DNA from: Piper betle
Taxonomy: Eukaryota > Streptophyta > Magnoliopsida > Piperales > Piperaceae
Length of the DNA: 64,000 nt
NCBI GenBank assembly: GCA_033002965.1
Contig: JAURVB010014453.1
Coordinates: 57,848-121,847, forward strand
Reading direction: 5' to 3'
In this document: positions 39,401-44,419 of the stretch, piece after piece
Numbering within the stretch: position 1 is the first letter of the stretch
How the letters are laid out: each line of letters starts with the position of its first letter
The notes under the pieces: model-generated
What the model saw: the letters and a program-made list of their open reading frames with translations, nothing else
Told to the model about the DNA's origin: nothing
Databases searched by the model: none
Translations under genes and position numbers: made by a program

Positions 39401-41644
39401 ATAATCCAAAAAATAGAATCCTTCACCAAACAATTGATCTACATTTGTCTGAAATTGAAAATGATTTCACTTTTAAGAATGATTCCTTTCATCTCGTGCA
39501 ACAATTTCAACTCTAAAAGTTTATCCTCAGTTCCAACATAGAACATGATTTTTAAAGACCTAGCCTCATCCCAAGTCTTATCATTTCTAAATGCATTGTG
39601 CTATCATAAGAAAGAAAATCATTAAAATATGTTAATTGAACAAATAAGCATGAACGGGAAAATCTCAAAAGTAAATATCTGCATGCCAAGTTAAGAATAT
39701 GCAACTTGGTAACAAACTGGGTGCAATGCAACCTGTTGGACCTGATTCATCTCTACAAAGTAACTATCCCACGTTGAAGACACGCAAGCACACCACTACC
39801 TTTGTATGTAGGACCCTGGTTGGATTTGCAGGTTGGATTATCCCTACAAAACTTGAGGAGCTATATTGTACCCTTAAAAGGCAATTTCGTCCTTGGAATT
39901 TTTTTTACACATATAGATAGTAGTGTATTAGTTGGAAATCTATGCTATATTATTAGTGTTTTACCTTTTCTCTTTGTTTTAATCAAAATTTATATTATTT
40001 ATATTATATTCTTCAATCAGGTCAAATTCAGATCAAATACAGGTTTTATTGATTCGTTTAGGATACAATTGGTAAATGAAACAGATATAATCTTCGAATT
40101 CGAGACAAAATCGGGTTCGGATTCAGATTGTATATGGATATAGCCATATCCGATCCATATACAACCCAAAACCATCCCAAGGTCTGACCCTGCCATCAAT
40201 GGGTTCTCTTCTTTAATCTCCAAGAACAACTTTTACTTCTTTTTTTGAAAGAAACTAGACATCAATTTATTACGCAAGTCAAGAGGGGCCAAGATAGAAG
40301 TCACAGAATCCAAAAGTTCCAGATAATCTAGACAAAATAGTATTAGATGCATACAACCTGCCTACTACAGAACTTACCAACCAACCTCAATCTGCATGTA
40401 CGATTAAAGTCGGGACACCACAAACCCACATCCCACATCACTGGTTTGCCACAAAATCCTCGGCTTATAGGCCCAGCATATATACCATTTTAGACCCACA
40501 GGACACATCTTATACAGAGCTAACTTGGCTTCACTACCATTTGAAACAAACTGGCCAATGTATAAGTTGATGAGCTGATTTATCTCTGCAAAACGGCCAG
40601 CCCATATTGAATATCCATAAGCACACTGATAGTTTATACTTCAGCCCTCATTAGCTGGCATTACACATGTACCCTTAAAATTTTAAGGGTCACAACTGCA
40701 GTAGAATTGAGGAAAGAATATGGTATGTAAGAGGATGAGTGTACAAAGTGTTTCGGACAAATCAAACCTAGTGTAATAGATTAGACCCAAGTGCATCATG
40801 ATCGGCCAATTTTATCCCTTTAAAAGGTCTACAAAGCTGATCATCTACAAGTACAAAATCCCTTCGCCTTAAGCACCTGACCACCCTATTTGGCATCCAC
40901 AGAACTCTCCGTACATAATCGAGTGATACTCCTAGTTATTGTGATTTTGCTGACGTAATGATGTTCCTAAAGGTAACATGAACTTCATACTAAGTTCTAA
41001 GATTACAAGAAAAACTCACTGGTTTATAAAACACAAAGAACATGTTAACAAATCAGAAGTCAAGCAAATCCACCTTGAATTTTGTTACTTCCTCTGAATT
41101 GACAGTGGATGGCTGCTGGCCAAAAGTAGTTGGTAATTCATCATCAGTAGCATCTTCTAATTTTGAACATCGAGCAGCAGATAGGCGCATTTCTGCAAAG
41201 AAATGAACAGCTTTCATGACTTTACAATGACTTAGAATTTTAAGTGACTGGAGTTCTTCCTTGACCTTAAAAACAAATAAATAAATACAAACAAATATCT
41301 CCCCTACCAGTTTCTACATCAGTGTCAGGCCCTTCAAAAATCTGACTTTGGAATGGCTTACTGGCGATGCTTTCATAGTGACCATACTTATTTTCATCTT
41401 TAATCCAATCTGACTTGTAGCACTGGACTAACTCATTGAGATGCGGCCACTGTTCCATGTTCTCATTTAACTGAACAAATAAAGGCAAGAACCAATGAGT
41501 TTAAGCCAGTAGTGACCCTCTCTTGATGATGAATCTAAGATGAGAAAGGAATGAAGAGCACCACCGCTGGGTCCAAATCCACATTAGTAGCCAAAGAAGG
41601 CCGGGAATCCTTTTAAAGCGATGTCCTAGGTTCAATGCGTCCAT
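5354..41644 (-). CDS. SPK1: SPIKE1 (DOCK-family ROP GEF), 27 exons, C-terminus not in window
   Basis: SPIKE1 activates plant ROP/RAC GTPases upstream of WAVE/ARP2-3 actin control and cell-shape formation. Exons read from high to low coordinates and all have GT-AG borders. They align collinearly with the SPK1 protein as I remember it from Arabidopsis and rice: EQWPHLNELVQCY near the N-terminus, YEPTFDWENERS, WSRIMPYRESFAWAIVPLFE, the DHR1/C2 lipid-binding region (about residues 460-620), HERCKKGLSLAKRLNSSLAF, PYSLREALAQAQSSRIGAS and ENRFLKQ-type repeats. The traced coding sequence is 4,123 nt (about 1,375 codons). The family is about 1,830 residues, so the DHR2 exchange domain is missing; no later exon is visible in 1-5353. 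Exons 1 and 23 each lack one base, which breaks the frame. Introns reach 7.7 kb and are full of transposons. Identity is near certain. Whether this copy is functional is open. Confidence 0.95.
5876..6223 (-). CDS. SPK1: SPK1 exon 26
   Basis: A 116-codon exon with ELWEENLSGAVSLQVLEIMD, then SIATDYGKLDCITSIFMSFL and RENDRFLKQVTFHLLRLAVF. The acceptor is GGCCGCAG and the donor GTAAGC. No stops, strong similarity. Confidence 0.97.
6307..6480 (-). CDS. SPK1: SPK1 exon 25
   Basis: Encodes NGYLWQKVSPQLSSPSQPYS and then LREALAQAQSSRIGAS and LHPLLRQKL. The acceptor is chosen at CTTGATGCAG so that the loop length (MQSTHDNG) equals that in rice. A second CAG lies 6 bases in. The donor is GTATGT. Confidence 0.95.
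6481..7970. other. Intron 24, proximal part: no feature seen
   Basis: AT-rich intronic sequence directly upstream of exon 25. No long frames, TIRs or LTR ends were recognised. Confidence 0.4.
7980..9400 (+). mobile_element. Possible LINE-type remnant
   Basis: At about 8785-8842 one frame reads NQTSILETVKHVVYECRI, resembling the zinc-finger segment that follows the reverse transcriptase of plant LINEs (C..C, ETVxHxxxxC). A short frame near 8213-8305 (GLTDLSEVASAWQPLMDSII) is unexplained. The rest is decayed. Weak assignment. Confidence 0.3.
9450..9522. repeat. TA/TATG microsatellite
   Basis: Uninterrupted TA dinucleotides, a short GTAT tetranucleotide run, then TA again. Confidence 0.95.
9935..10285 (+). 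repeat. LTR-like repeat X, upstream copy
   Basis: Parallels 11447-11742: GGAACTTCCTTTGAT..GTAA, GGAGTTTTTATAT, GTTGTAAGAGTTTCAATAT, then TTTCTTTA..TTGCC and TAGATATTCC. The two copies are in direct orientation about 1.2 kb apart, as expected for LTRs of a small element. Confidence 0.5.
10286..11446. other. Interior between X repeats
   Basis: About 1.16 kb between the direct repeats. It is richer in GC than its surroundings (10541-11230) but contains no frame I can identify. It ends with a purine run GAAAAAAGGG (11437-11446) in the position of a polypurine tract. Confidence 0.3.
11447..11742 (+). repeat. LTR-like repeat X, downstream copy with 14-bp inverted ends
   Basis: Begins TGATTGACGCAATA and ends TATTGCGTCAATCA, a perfect 14-bp inverted pair, longer than usual for an LTR. 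TG...CA termini and the preceding purine run favour an LTR. The long inverted ends would also suit a MITE. Confidence 0.55.
11988..13661 (+). mobile_element. Copia-like LTR element A, internally deleted
   Basis: 5' LTR 11988-12234 (TGTTGAGACATATG ... TTCTTCAACA), followed directly by a primer-site-like TGGCATCAAGAGCAGA at 12235. The 3' LTR starts at 13458 after a purine tract (GAGAGGAAG) and loses its last ~40 bp near 13661. The interior includes a copia pol tail (DKVKENAFP near 13335) and a long non-coding zone with repeated short inverted words. No intact gag or pol, so non-autonomous. A relative (element B) lies at 21828. Confidence 0.8.
13662..14172. other. Intron 24, distal part
   Basis: No feature recognised apart from ordinary AT-rich intron sequence after the donor of exon 24. 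Confidence 0.4.
14173..14316 (-). CDS. SPK1: SPK1 exon 24
   Basis: Encodes HRKPADGMLMSCSSRSPDQE and then LSPAVNNYLSEASRQEVR, a serine-rich linker with a conserved end. The frame is open only in the phase expected before the exon 23 lesion. The acceptor is TACCTACAG and the donor GTATGC. Confidence 0.92.
14427..14608 (-). CDS. SPK1: SPK1 exon 23 (apparent 1-nt deletion near 3' end)
   Basis: Reads ILDEMPVFYNLSAIEKREVL, then ASLVKAWQQSIARTRLFFKL and LEECLIL. The exon is 182 bases where the family needs 183. The sequence CTTTTGAG stands where CTTTTTGAG (LFE) is expected, so one T is missing. As written, translation runs into a TGA about ten codons into exon 24. The donor is GTAATT and the acceptor CATGGCAG. 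Confidence 0.9.
14609..15542. other. Intron 22
   Basis: About 0.9 kb of AT-rich sequence. A 95-codon plus-strand frame (15109-15396) shows no similarity I recognise. Confidence 0.4.
15543..15653 (-). CDS. SPK1: SPK1 exon 22
   Basis: Encodes ARMLVILICKHEFDIRYQKP and then EDKLYIAQLYFPVVGQ. The acceptor is TTCATAG and the donor GTATAT. Thirty-seven codons in phase 0. Confidence 0.94.
15771..15846 (-). CDS. SPK1: SPK1 exon 21
   Basis: Encodes NYLSSVLLQELFLTWDQDDV and ends MRAK. The acceptor is TTGTTTAG and the donor GTATGC. Phase 1 start, phase 0 end. Confidence 0.93.
16432..16794 (-). other. Unidentified 120-codon open frame in intron 20
   Basis: A frame starting MAALLWTLRVLESDGGVAVR with cysteine-rich middle (GQARCDGCLVQRCKF). 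No homologous family comes to mind. It lies in the sense orientation of SPK1, between exons 20 and 21. It may be chance or a transposon fragment. Confidence 0.2.
16869..17105 (-). CDS. Candidate small secreted-peptide ORF, possibly frameshifted
   Basis: The ATG at 17105 opens MNQKSKSTTTLFLILLAMFL, a short polar start followed by a hydrophobic stretch of the length and character of a signal peptide. A TATA-like TGTATATAAGTC lies about 60 bases upstream on the same strand. As written the frame continues basic and tryptophan-rich. Shifting by one base near 17033 gives an alternative acidic tail (HSSPMEEVEQPFIESNELYN) ending at a TAA near 16911, which looks more like a secreted propeptide. I cannot name a family, and chance remains possible. 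Confidence 0.25.
   Translation of the reverse strand: MNQKSKSTTTLFLILLAMFLLDILANINRPMCFIVHLWRRWSNHLLRAMSSTTSKMHLQVAGLRTKAHCNKSSMRPGF
17870..18250 (-). pseudogene. Gypsy-type integrase fragment
   Basis: Two adjacent frames read KYGNLLHCPLPFTSKQVVKL and then MQMNKHTEVLNKPLETCLYC. They match the order of gypsy/chromovirus integrase: the KYAHFIPL..PFTAKQVA core, then the YHPQTDGQTEVVNRCLE block. Catalytic positions are largely lost (TLLGSFF instead of the usual SDRD). Part of a minus-strand element inside SPK1 intron 20. Confidence 0.75.
18251..19712 (-). mobile_element. Interior and primer site of the minus-strand gypsy remnant
   Basis: On the minus strand the text TTGGTATTGGAGCCTTG (about 19707-19691) is close to a tRNA-Met primer site, placing an LTR above about 19713. 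Only 1.4 kb separates it from integrase, so most of gag and pol is deleted. No clean frame remains. Confidence 0.4.
20256..20386 (-). CDS. SPK1: SPK1 exon 20
   Basis: Encodes SLYMDKFAGVCQPILHDCKL and then DHDLFVEMPGRDPSDR. The acceptor is ATTATTCAG and the donor GTACGG. The 4.4-kb intron that follows holds a gypsy remnant. Confidence 0.95.
20943..21136 (-). CDS. SPK1: SPK1 exon 19
   Basis: Encodes MQLYDCLLTEVHERCKKGLS and then LAKRLNSSLAFFCYDLLS, one of the best-conserved SPK1 blocks. The acceptor is CATTTTAG and the donor GTATGT. Confidence 0.96.
21454..21580 (-). CDS. SPK1: SPK1 exon 18
   Basis: Encodes GYRVGPVYDDVLTMAWFFLE and then LIVKSMAIEQARLYHQ. The acceptor is TTCTTTCTAG and the donor GTTTTT. 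The last base begins a glycine codon finished by exon 19. Confidence 0.95.
21674..21818 (-). CDS. SPK1: SPK1 exon 17
   Basis: Reads RNRFLVSYVDCAFVDFGGHQ and then PPVYPGLSTVWGSLARSK, matching the family. The acceptor is TTTTGTAG at 21819-21826, immediately beside the LTR of element B, so the upstream splicing signals are retrotransposon sequence. The donor is GTATCT. Confidence 0.94.
21828..24380 (+). mobile_element. Copia-like LTR element B in SPK1 intron 16
   Basis: 5' LTR 21828-22071 (TGTTGAGAAATATG ... TTCTTCAACA), then primer-site TGGCATCAGAGCTGG at 22072. The purine tract TGAGGGGGAGG ends at 24133 and the 3' LTR runs about 24132-24380. The interior resembles element A and ends pol with MQVANIITKDLPIAQ at 23041, matching the copia QVADIFTKPL end. 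Another sequence is inserted at about 23100-23880. It lies antisense to SPK1, with its left edge 9 bp from the exon 17 boundary. Confidence 0.85.
23100..23880. repeat. Insertion nested in element B
   Basis: Interrupts sequence that is continuous in element A. The left part (23110-23480) repeats 3340-3720. The right part contains a TA run and a pyrimidine-rich tract (23681-23830) of CCCCT/CCTC units. Confidence 0.45.
24385..24690 (-). repeat. Two copies of a SINE-like short repeat
   Basis: 24385-24470 and 24570-24690 share ACTTGTCCCAAA, TCAAA..GTTAGGAAAGG and TTTACTT.AACA. A third copy lies at 35345-35462. On the minus strand the second copy ends with GGGGTTCGAATC, which looks like a pol III B box. 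Borders are not clear. Confidence 0.4.
25003..25588. mobile_element. Non-autonomous hAT element, copy 3 (short)
   Basis: Left end CATAGTTGTAAAAATC; right end, inverted, CATAGTTGCAAAAATCGG. A perfect 8-bp duplication GTTATAGC lies at 24995-25002 and 25589-25596. It contains ATCGG words, a GC-rich core (25280-25440) and, at about 25185-25270, a module close to the 55935-56020 part of LTR D2, including GAGACGAGTCAA. It sits in SPK1 intron 16. Confidence 0.85.
25885..26290 (+). repeat. Partial copies of the left-edge LTR/TRIM repeat
   Basis: 25885-26000 (TCCCACATCAC...GATGGGTTGCAAGC...TAATATCAAAGCC) and about 26190-26290 match, in opposite orientation, the sequence at 61-260. Degenerate. Confidence 0.4.
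26300..28152. other. Intron 16, upstream part
   Basis: AT-rich intronic sequence without recognisable coding or element borders. Confidence 0.35.
28153..28190 (-). CDS. SPK1: SPK1 exon 16 (micro-exon)
   Basis: A 38-base exon reading VAAFRAIVNILTR, matching VAAFRAMVDILTR. The acceptor is TTGGTTGCAG and the donor GTATTC. The downstream intron of 6.3 kb carries element B and a small hAT. Confidence 0.9.
28191..29110. other. Intron 15
   Basis: About 0.9 kb, AT-rich, no feature recognised. A 90-codon minus frame at 28303-28575 looks accidental. Confidence 0.4.
29111..29218 (-). CDS. SPK1: SPK1 exon 15
   Basis: Encodes MALMQFLQPILNMLLHLIGD and ends GGETLQ. This is the helical scaffold that follows DHR1. 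The acceptor is CAATGCAG and the donor GTCTAA. Confidence 0.93.
29219..29932. other. Intron 14
   Basis: About 0.7 kb between exons 14 and 15, AT-rich. I see nothing notable. Confidence 0.4.
29933..30094 (-). CDS. SPK1: SPK1 exon 14
   Basis: Encodes RLDYLEDGKSIFRMWLRPCS and then SLYPTNERIRDFFLEYDRH and PPWGSELLE. Fifty-four codons in phase 0. The acceptor is TTTTGTAG and the donor GTAATT. Confidence 0.95.
30324..30393 (-). CDS. SPK1: SPK1 exon 13
   Basis: Encodes LRSEISLPIMKELAPHYLQD, the end of the DHR1 region (SDISLPVMRELVPHYLQE in Arabidopsis). The acceptor is TTGCTTAG and the donor GTTCTT. Confidence 0.93.
30394..31869. other. Intron 12
   Basis: About 1.5 kb, AT-rich. Short local repeats at 31300-31420 (words around GATTTGG and AAATCAGTGAAATT) but no element borders found. 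Confidence 0.35.
31870..31913 (-). CDS. SPK1: SPK1 exon 12 (micro-exon, DHR1)
   Basis: A 44-base exon reading VIIGYAALPLSGHAQ, equivalent to VVVGYASLPLSTYIH. The acceptor is CTTGCAG and the donor GTATGT. The phase-2 end is completed by the first base of exon 13. Confidence 0.9.
32718..32890 (+). mobile_element. tRNA-derived SINE with 14-bp target duplication
   Basis: Pol III promoter-like B box GGTTCAATTCC at 32774-32784 and an A-box-like GATGCAGTGGC at 32731. A perfect 14-bp direct repeat GACTTCATACATGA lies at 32704-32717 and 32891-32904. The 173-bp length, promoter and long duplication fit a plant SINE. It is intronic and antisense to SPK1. Confidence 0.85.
32962..33236. repeat. Tandem duplication, ~147-bp unit
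   Basis: ACTGATTACTATGCTACCTA with ACATCTCAGCTGATCTA and TATCCATAGTCAGA occurs twice (about 32968 and 33116) in direct orientation with modest divergence. Confidence 0.85.
33787..34078 (+). repeat. LTR-like fragment
   Basis: Begins TGTTAGATATACAA, has a TATA-like TCTATAAATAATG at about 33923 and an AATCAATGAAGAAAATTCAA stretch typical of copia LTRs. The right border is unclear and no target duplication was found. Confidence 0.35.
34194..35115 (+). pseudogene. Processed pseudogene of an RGG-repeat RNA-binding protein (SERBP1/HABP4-like)
   Basis: Plant RGG proteins of this family (RGGA-C type) are cytoplasmic RNA binders with an N-terminal NPFDLL motif, an RG-rich middle and an HABP4/PAI-RBP1 tail. 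Here SFNPFDWLRDNDNNDP opens at 34197, VREARNN and a GGxGG-rich part follow, and then KRDGSGHGNWGTPTDEV, EEKEPEDKEMTLEEYE and LSNKQENDDIFNKLG. No introns interrupt it, suggesting retrocopying. The start is ATT, a TAG stops the N-terminal frame near 34300, and the middle and end each need frame changes (last near 34985). It lies antisense in SPK1 intron 11. Confidence 0.88.
35345..35462 (-). repeat. SINE-like short repeat, third copy
   Basis: GGATTCAAACCACAGCCCTT, TACCACTTGTCCCAAAAACT and ATTTACTTCAAC parallel 24570-24690. Confidence 0.45.
35483..35674 (-). CDS. SPK1: SPK1 exon 11 (DHR1)
   Basis: Encodes LQKWTHTQVAVGARVACYHD and then FTFFHVDLLTKLEAPKP, core DHR1 strands. The acceptor is ATAGAGCAG and the donor GTAAGT. 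The next exon lies 3.6 kb away because intron 11 is filled with mobile DNA. Confidence 0.96.
35744..35914 (-). CDS. SPK1: SPK1 exon 10 (start of DHR1)
   Basis: Encodes HLYLYPLTVSLSRKRNLFIR and then DIRKQPLE, the opening strands of the DHR1/C2-like domain that binds phosphoinositides in DOCK proteins. The acceptor is GATTTCAG (a second CAG lies 9 bases in). The donor is GTATTG. Confidence 0.95.
35915..36952. other. Intron 9 with local repeats
   Basis: Contains a local duplication around GACTTCCTA..CATG (about 36158 and 36248) and a word AGAATGGATCC.AGACC appearing three or four times between 36470 and 36690. No coding content. Confidence 0.5.
36953..37237 (-). CDS. SPK1: SPK1 exon 9
   Basis: Starts DPKRKVHKPIKGVLRLEIEK, near-invariant in the family, then runs into the low-conservation acidic and glycine/serine region before DHR1. 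The acceptor is GATCTGCAG and the donor GTAAGT, a strong consensus. Confidence 0.96.
37351..37668 (-). CDS. SPK1: SPK1 exon 8
   Basis: A 106-codon exon containing WSRIMPYRESFAWAIVPLFE, a serine/proline-rich loop and VIVEISNLNKVKESYTEDSL. The acceptor is CATTTCAG and the donor GTGTTT. No internal stops. Confidence 0.96.
38112..38249 (-). CDS. SPK1: SPK1 exon 7
   Basis: Encodes AVFSLDALSSSICLLVQLEK and then SVYSRKEP, equivalent to the beta-strand-rich region before the central serine-rich stretch. The acceptor is GTTTGCAG and the donor GTAGGC. Forty-six codons in phase 0. Confidence 0.93.
38333..38430 (-). CDS. SPK1: SPK1 exon 6
   Basis: Reads EPFYGTISLYNKERREKLSE and then FFFHVQPMDMQE, matching EPFFGSIALYNQERKEKLSE in Arabidopsis. 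The acceptor is CATTGTAG and the donor GTAGAC. Confidence 0.93.
38981..39039 (-). CDS. SPK1: SPK1 exon 5
   Basis: A 59-base exon encoding TGFKISVKVLSLSLQAGLV, matching the family's GLKISVRVLSLAFQSGLV. The acceptor is CATATGCAG and the donor GTGAGC. Too short to stand out as an ORF, but phase and similarity are clear. Confidence 0.9.
39171..39283 (-). CDS. SPK1: SPK1 exon 4
   Basis: Encodes LLPSYEPTFDWENERSLVFG, a hallmark SPK1 segment. The acceptor is TATGCAG and the donor GTTTGT. It ends two bases into a serine codon completed by exon 5. Confidence 0.94.
39284..41073. other. Intron 3
   Basis: About 1.8 kb, AT-rich. A segment near 39700-39930 with CTTGAGGAGCTATATTGTAC and a later AACTGGCCAATG...GATGAGCTG stretch look like decayed repeats. 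No borders found. Confidence 0.35.
41074..41192 (-). CDS. SPK1: SPK1 exon 3
   Basis: Reads EMRLSAARCSKLEDATDDEL and continues to EEVTKFK, the variable acidic linker after the N-terminal block. The acceptor is CTTTGCAG and the donor GTGGAT. Phase matches exons 2 and 4. Confidence 0.88.
41308..41470 (-). CDS. SPK1: SPK1 exon 2
   Basis: Encodes ENMEQWPHLNELVQCYKSDW and then FEGPDTDVET, the most conserved N-terminal block of plant SPK1. The acceptor is ...TTTGTTCAG at 41473-41471 and the donor is GTAGGG. The exon ends one base into a codon, completed by exon 3. Confidence 0.95.
41565..41644 (-). CDS. SPK1: SPK1 exon 1 (start codon; apparent 1-nt deletion)
   Basis: The ATG at 41644-41642 opens MDALNLGHRFKRIP, matching the SPK1 N-terminus (GHRFRRIPRQ in rice). 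After RIP the frame moves by one base, and RPSLATNVDLDPA follows in the next frame, matching the family's ...LDPLL. The lesion is at ATTCCCGG, where one C appears missing. The donor GT follows at 41564. This frame joins exon 2 in phase only if the base is restored. Confidence 0.75.
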
Positions 41645-41708
41645 CCTCTGTAAAAGAAAAACATTTGAATACTACATATATACATATAAACTACTTGTCA
41701 ATTGGGAC

Positions 41709-42092
41709 TGTTTGATGTAGTATTAAGATACGCCCAACATGGAGAGATTCCTAAGTCTATGTTTATTTTTTATCGAGATAAACTAAAAGAGAGTCCTAAA
41801 TAAATAAGGATAAGGATGTATTAATTATAGATCCTTAGAGGAGGAATCTACTATTATTTATCTATAAATAAGAACCCCATATTATTTGATCGTGAGTTTT
41901 TATGTATGTATGATTGAGAGATTTTAGGCTTCCCCTATGATGTTTATGGTAAAGACCTTGTGGGATTTAGATTGTGAAAACTGATTTCACTCCTAGTGAT
42001 TGAAATCAAACCAAGCTGTGAAGTAGCATTCAATAACTATGATTCTATTCTGCTGCAAAGGTAAGTATACCTACATCCTATTTTGTTTTCAA
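41709..42092 (+). mobile_element. Copia-type LTR abutting the SPK1 start
   Basis: Starts TGTTTGATGTAG, carries a TATA-like TCTATAAATAAGAACC near 41859, ends at about 42092, and is followed by TAGTATCAAAGCCTGG, a near match to the tRNA-Met primer site. Only about 64 bp separates it from the SPK1 ATG. No downstream LTR was recognised. Confidence 0.6.
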
Positions 42093-43311
42093 TAGTATCA
42101 AAGCCTGGAATTGAACGTTCCTAATTAAAATCCCATTTTGCATTATTTCCAAAATAAAATAAGTTCAGTAAATATTGTTTGTATCAAAATTTATCTTAAA
42201 TCATGTTTATTTCTTTTACATCTGATTATCAAAATTTTACATCTGATTGAAATCAAAATTTCAGTAAATAGTTCAATGTTTATTTCCTATATAGTTATCA
42301 TTGTTAAATAAATTATGATTCATAATTTGCTAGATTATTATAAAACAAATCCGATAATTGATTAACAATTTGATAGACATATGGTTTAAAGATTATTCTA
42401 AAACAAATCCCACAATTTTACACGACTAAAACTACCAAGGACGATGACTTCCGAGTCCAACAACCGCCGATGACTCTTCTTGGAGTCCAGCATTGATGCC
42501 CACACACCCTCCCTACTTCGGATCTGGGATCCGACTTCCGGCCACTCCCAATAGACCAATGAGGAACAAATACCACCAAGCAGACCATCAAAGAGTGACG
42601 ATCATGAAAGTTGAGATTTTTACCTCTCAACTTGGCCGGAAAACAGGCTGGCGAATTAGTTTTCCGGAGCCAGCTTAGGATGGCTTTCCTCCGGTGTACA
42701 GATCCCAAATGGGCGACTTACACCCCTCCGGTAGCAGTCTATGTCGAGCCTCGCACTCCAGTGCATTGTGGCCGAGGATGGAATCTCCCCGTGGAGAACG
42801 CCGCCGGTCTTTCACAGCCAACGGTCTCTTGGCCGGAGACCTATTTTATTGATGGTTGCTTTTCGCTGCAGAGCTATCAACCGCTTGTTAGAGTTGGACG
42901 AAACATCCCCGCCATTGTCGCCGAACAGAATGCGGTCGTCGGAACAAGGCGGATCGTCGCGGACGGCCTAGCTGGAGCTCCCGGAACTGGGACTCCAAGC
43001 CCTAAATTTTCCGTTCGGGGCAGATGGAAGGAGAGGCTTCGGGTTTTACCCTGACACCATGAATGGGTCCGCCAGACCCGTGCGACCGATCAAAACGAGC
43101 CAGAAAATTGGTCTTGCCAATTTTTTGTAGACATTAATCTTTGGAAGTGTTTGTTCCCCGTCCGACCAGATATCTCCCACTAAATCGGACCGGTTTAACC
43201 GGCAAGTCTACTAGGCTTCGGTGAAAGGTCGACAATCGAAAATAAAGGACTTCTATTAGGCTTCAGCCCAACAATTGAAAATGGGTTTGGGAACCTAAGG
43301 CTGATGTAAAG
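42093..43311 (+). other. Interior sequence after the LTR; unidentified ORF
   Basis: AT-rich to 42420, then a GC-richer block with a 147-codon frame at 42611-43054 containing YTPPVAVYVEPRTPVHCGRG. I do not recognise it. It could be a gag remnant of the element whose LTR precedes it. Confidence 0.3.
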
Positions 43312-43319
43312 GTTTCAAC

Positions 43320-44251
43320 CATGGTTGCATGAATCGGAATCGGAATCGGAATCGGTTTTCCAGGGAGTCGGAATCGGAATCGGAATCGGAATCGGTCTGA
43401 ATCGGCCAAGAATCGGTTCAGTTGAATCGGTCCAAATTAATTTAATCGGTCATATATAATAATTTGACAATTTATAATATAAATATATTAAAATTGGGTA
43501 TTGATGTTATTTTGATATTATTCTGTATATTATAGTTTCTGATATTTTTAAATATTTTTTAAGATTTTTTTAAATTATTTAGAATTAATTATTATTTTTG
43601 ACTCGAGTTAGACTCGAGTCAACTTTTAATTACGAGAATGCCACTCTTTACCCCCGCCGCCGCCGCCGCCGCCGGCCCGGTCGGCGGCGAGTCTCGAGGC
43701 GGCGATGTCGGAGGATGTCGGCAGCCCGGTCGGACGAACAGTCAGCGGCCCGCAGCCGGCGGCGAGGCGGCCCGGAGCGGCGGCGAGTCGGCGGCGAGTC
43801 GCGGCGATTCGTGCGTCACAGCCCGATTCGGTCCGGCCACACTTCGGCGGCGACGTTGCGAGGTCGGCGGCGAGGTCGGCAGCCCGGTCGGCGGCGAGCC
43901 CGGAGTCGGGGAGCACGGCGGAGGGCGGAAACGAGGCGGCGGCGGGCGGACGAGCGGCGGCGGCGCGGGGGGAGCGGGTTTGATTTTAGGTTTTTAAAAT
44001 CCAAATTACTATTTTACCCATGCTTAAATAATTTAATAAAAATCATACCTAGGGTATTTTAGTAATTTCATTAAAAAACCGATTCCGATTTAAATCGGCA
44101 TCGATTCCGATTCCGAGTTAAATCGGTCGGAATCGGCCGAACTCGGCCGATTCGGGGCCGACCGAGTCGGCCCCGAAATCGGATCGGCATCGCGCCGATC
44201 CGATTTAAATCGGCCGATTCCGCACGGAATCGGCCGATTCGTGCAACAGTG
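43320..44251. mobile_element. Non-autonomous hAT element, copy 2
   Basis: Nearly collinear with copy 1: left end CATGGTTGCATGAATCGG, right end inverted CACTGTTGCACGAATCGG. Flanks are GTTTCAAC (43312-43319) and GTTTCACC (44252-44259), 7 of 8 matching. GGAATC/CCGATT word arrays sit at both ends. The GC-rich core at 43640-43975 is dominated by GGCGGCGA-type words. No transposase. Confidence 0.86.
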
Positions 44252-44419
44252 GTTTCACCCCGCGAGTTTAACCGGCAAAGCTGACAACCCCCAACTGAAG
44301 TTGGCATGGCTAGCAATAAATGAATGTTCACCTAGTATTTGATCGATCAATCGCTCAATAGCTGATCTTATGAAAAAGTTATCAAAAGTAAATATTGGAA
44401 AAAATAAAAAGAGTGGTTC

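Noticed and set aside
42611..43054. 147-codon plus-strand frame as a host gene
   Set aside because: No recognisable domain, lies behind an LTR and primer site, and alternate frames are open too; more likely element interior.
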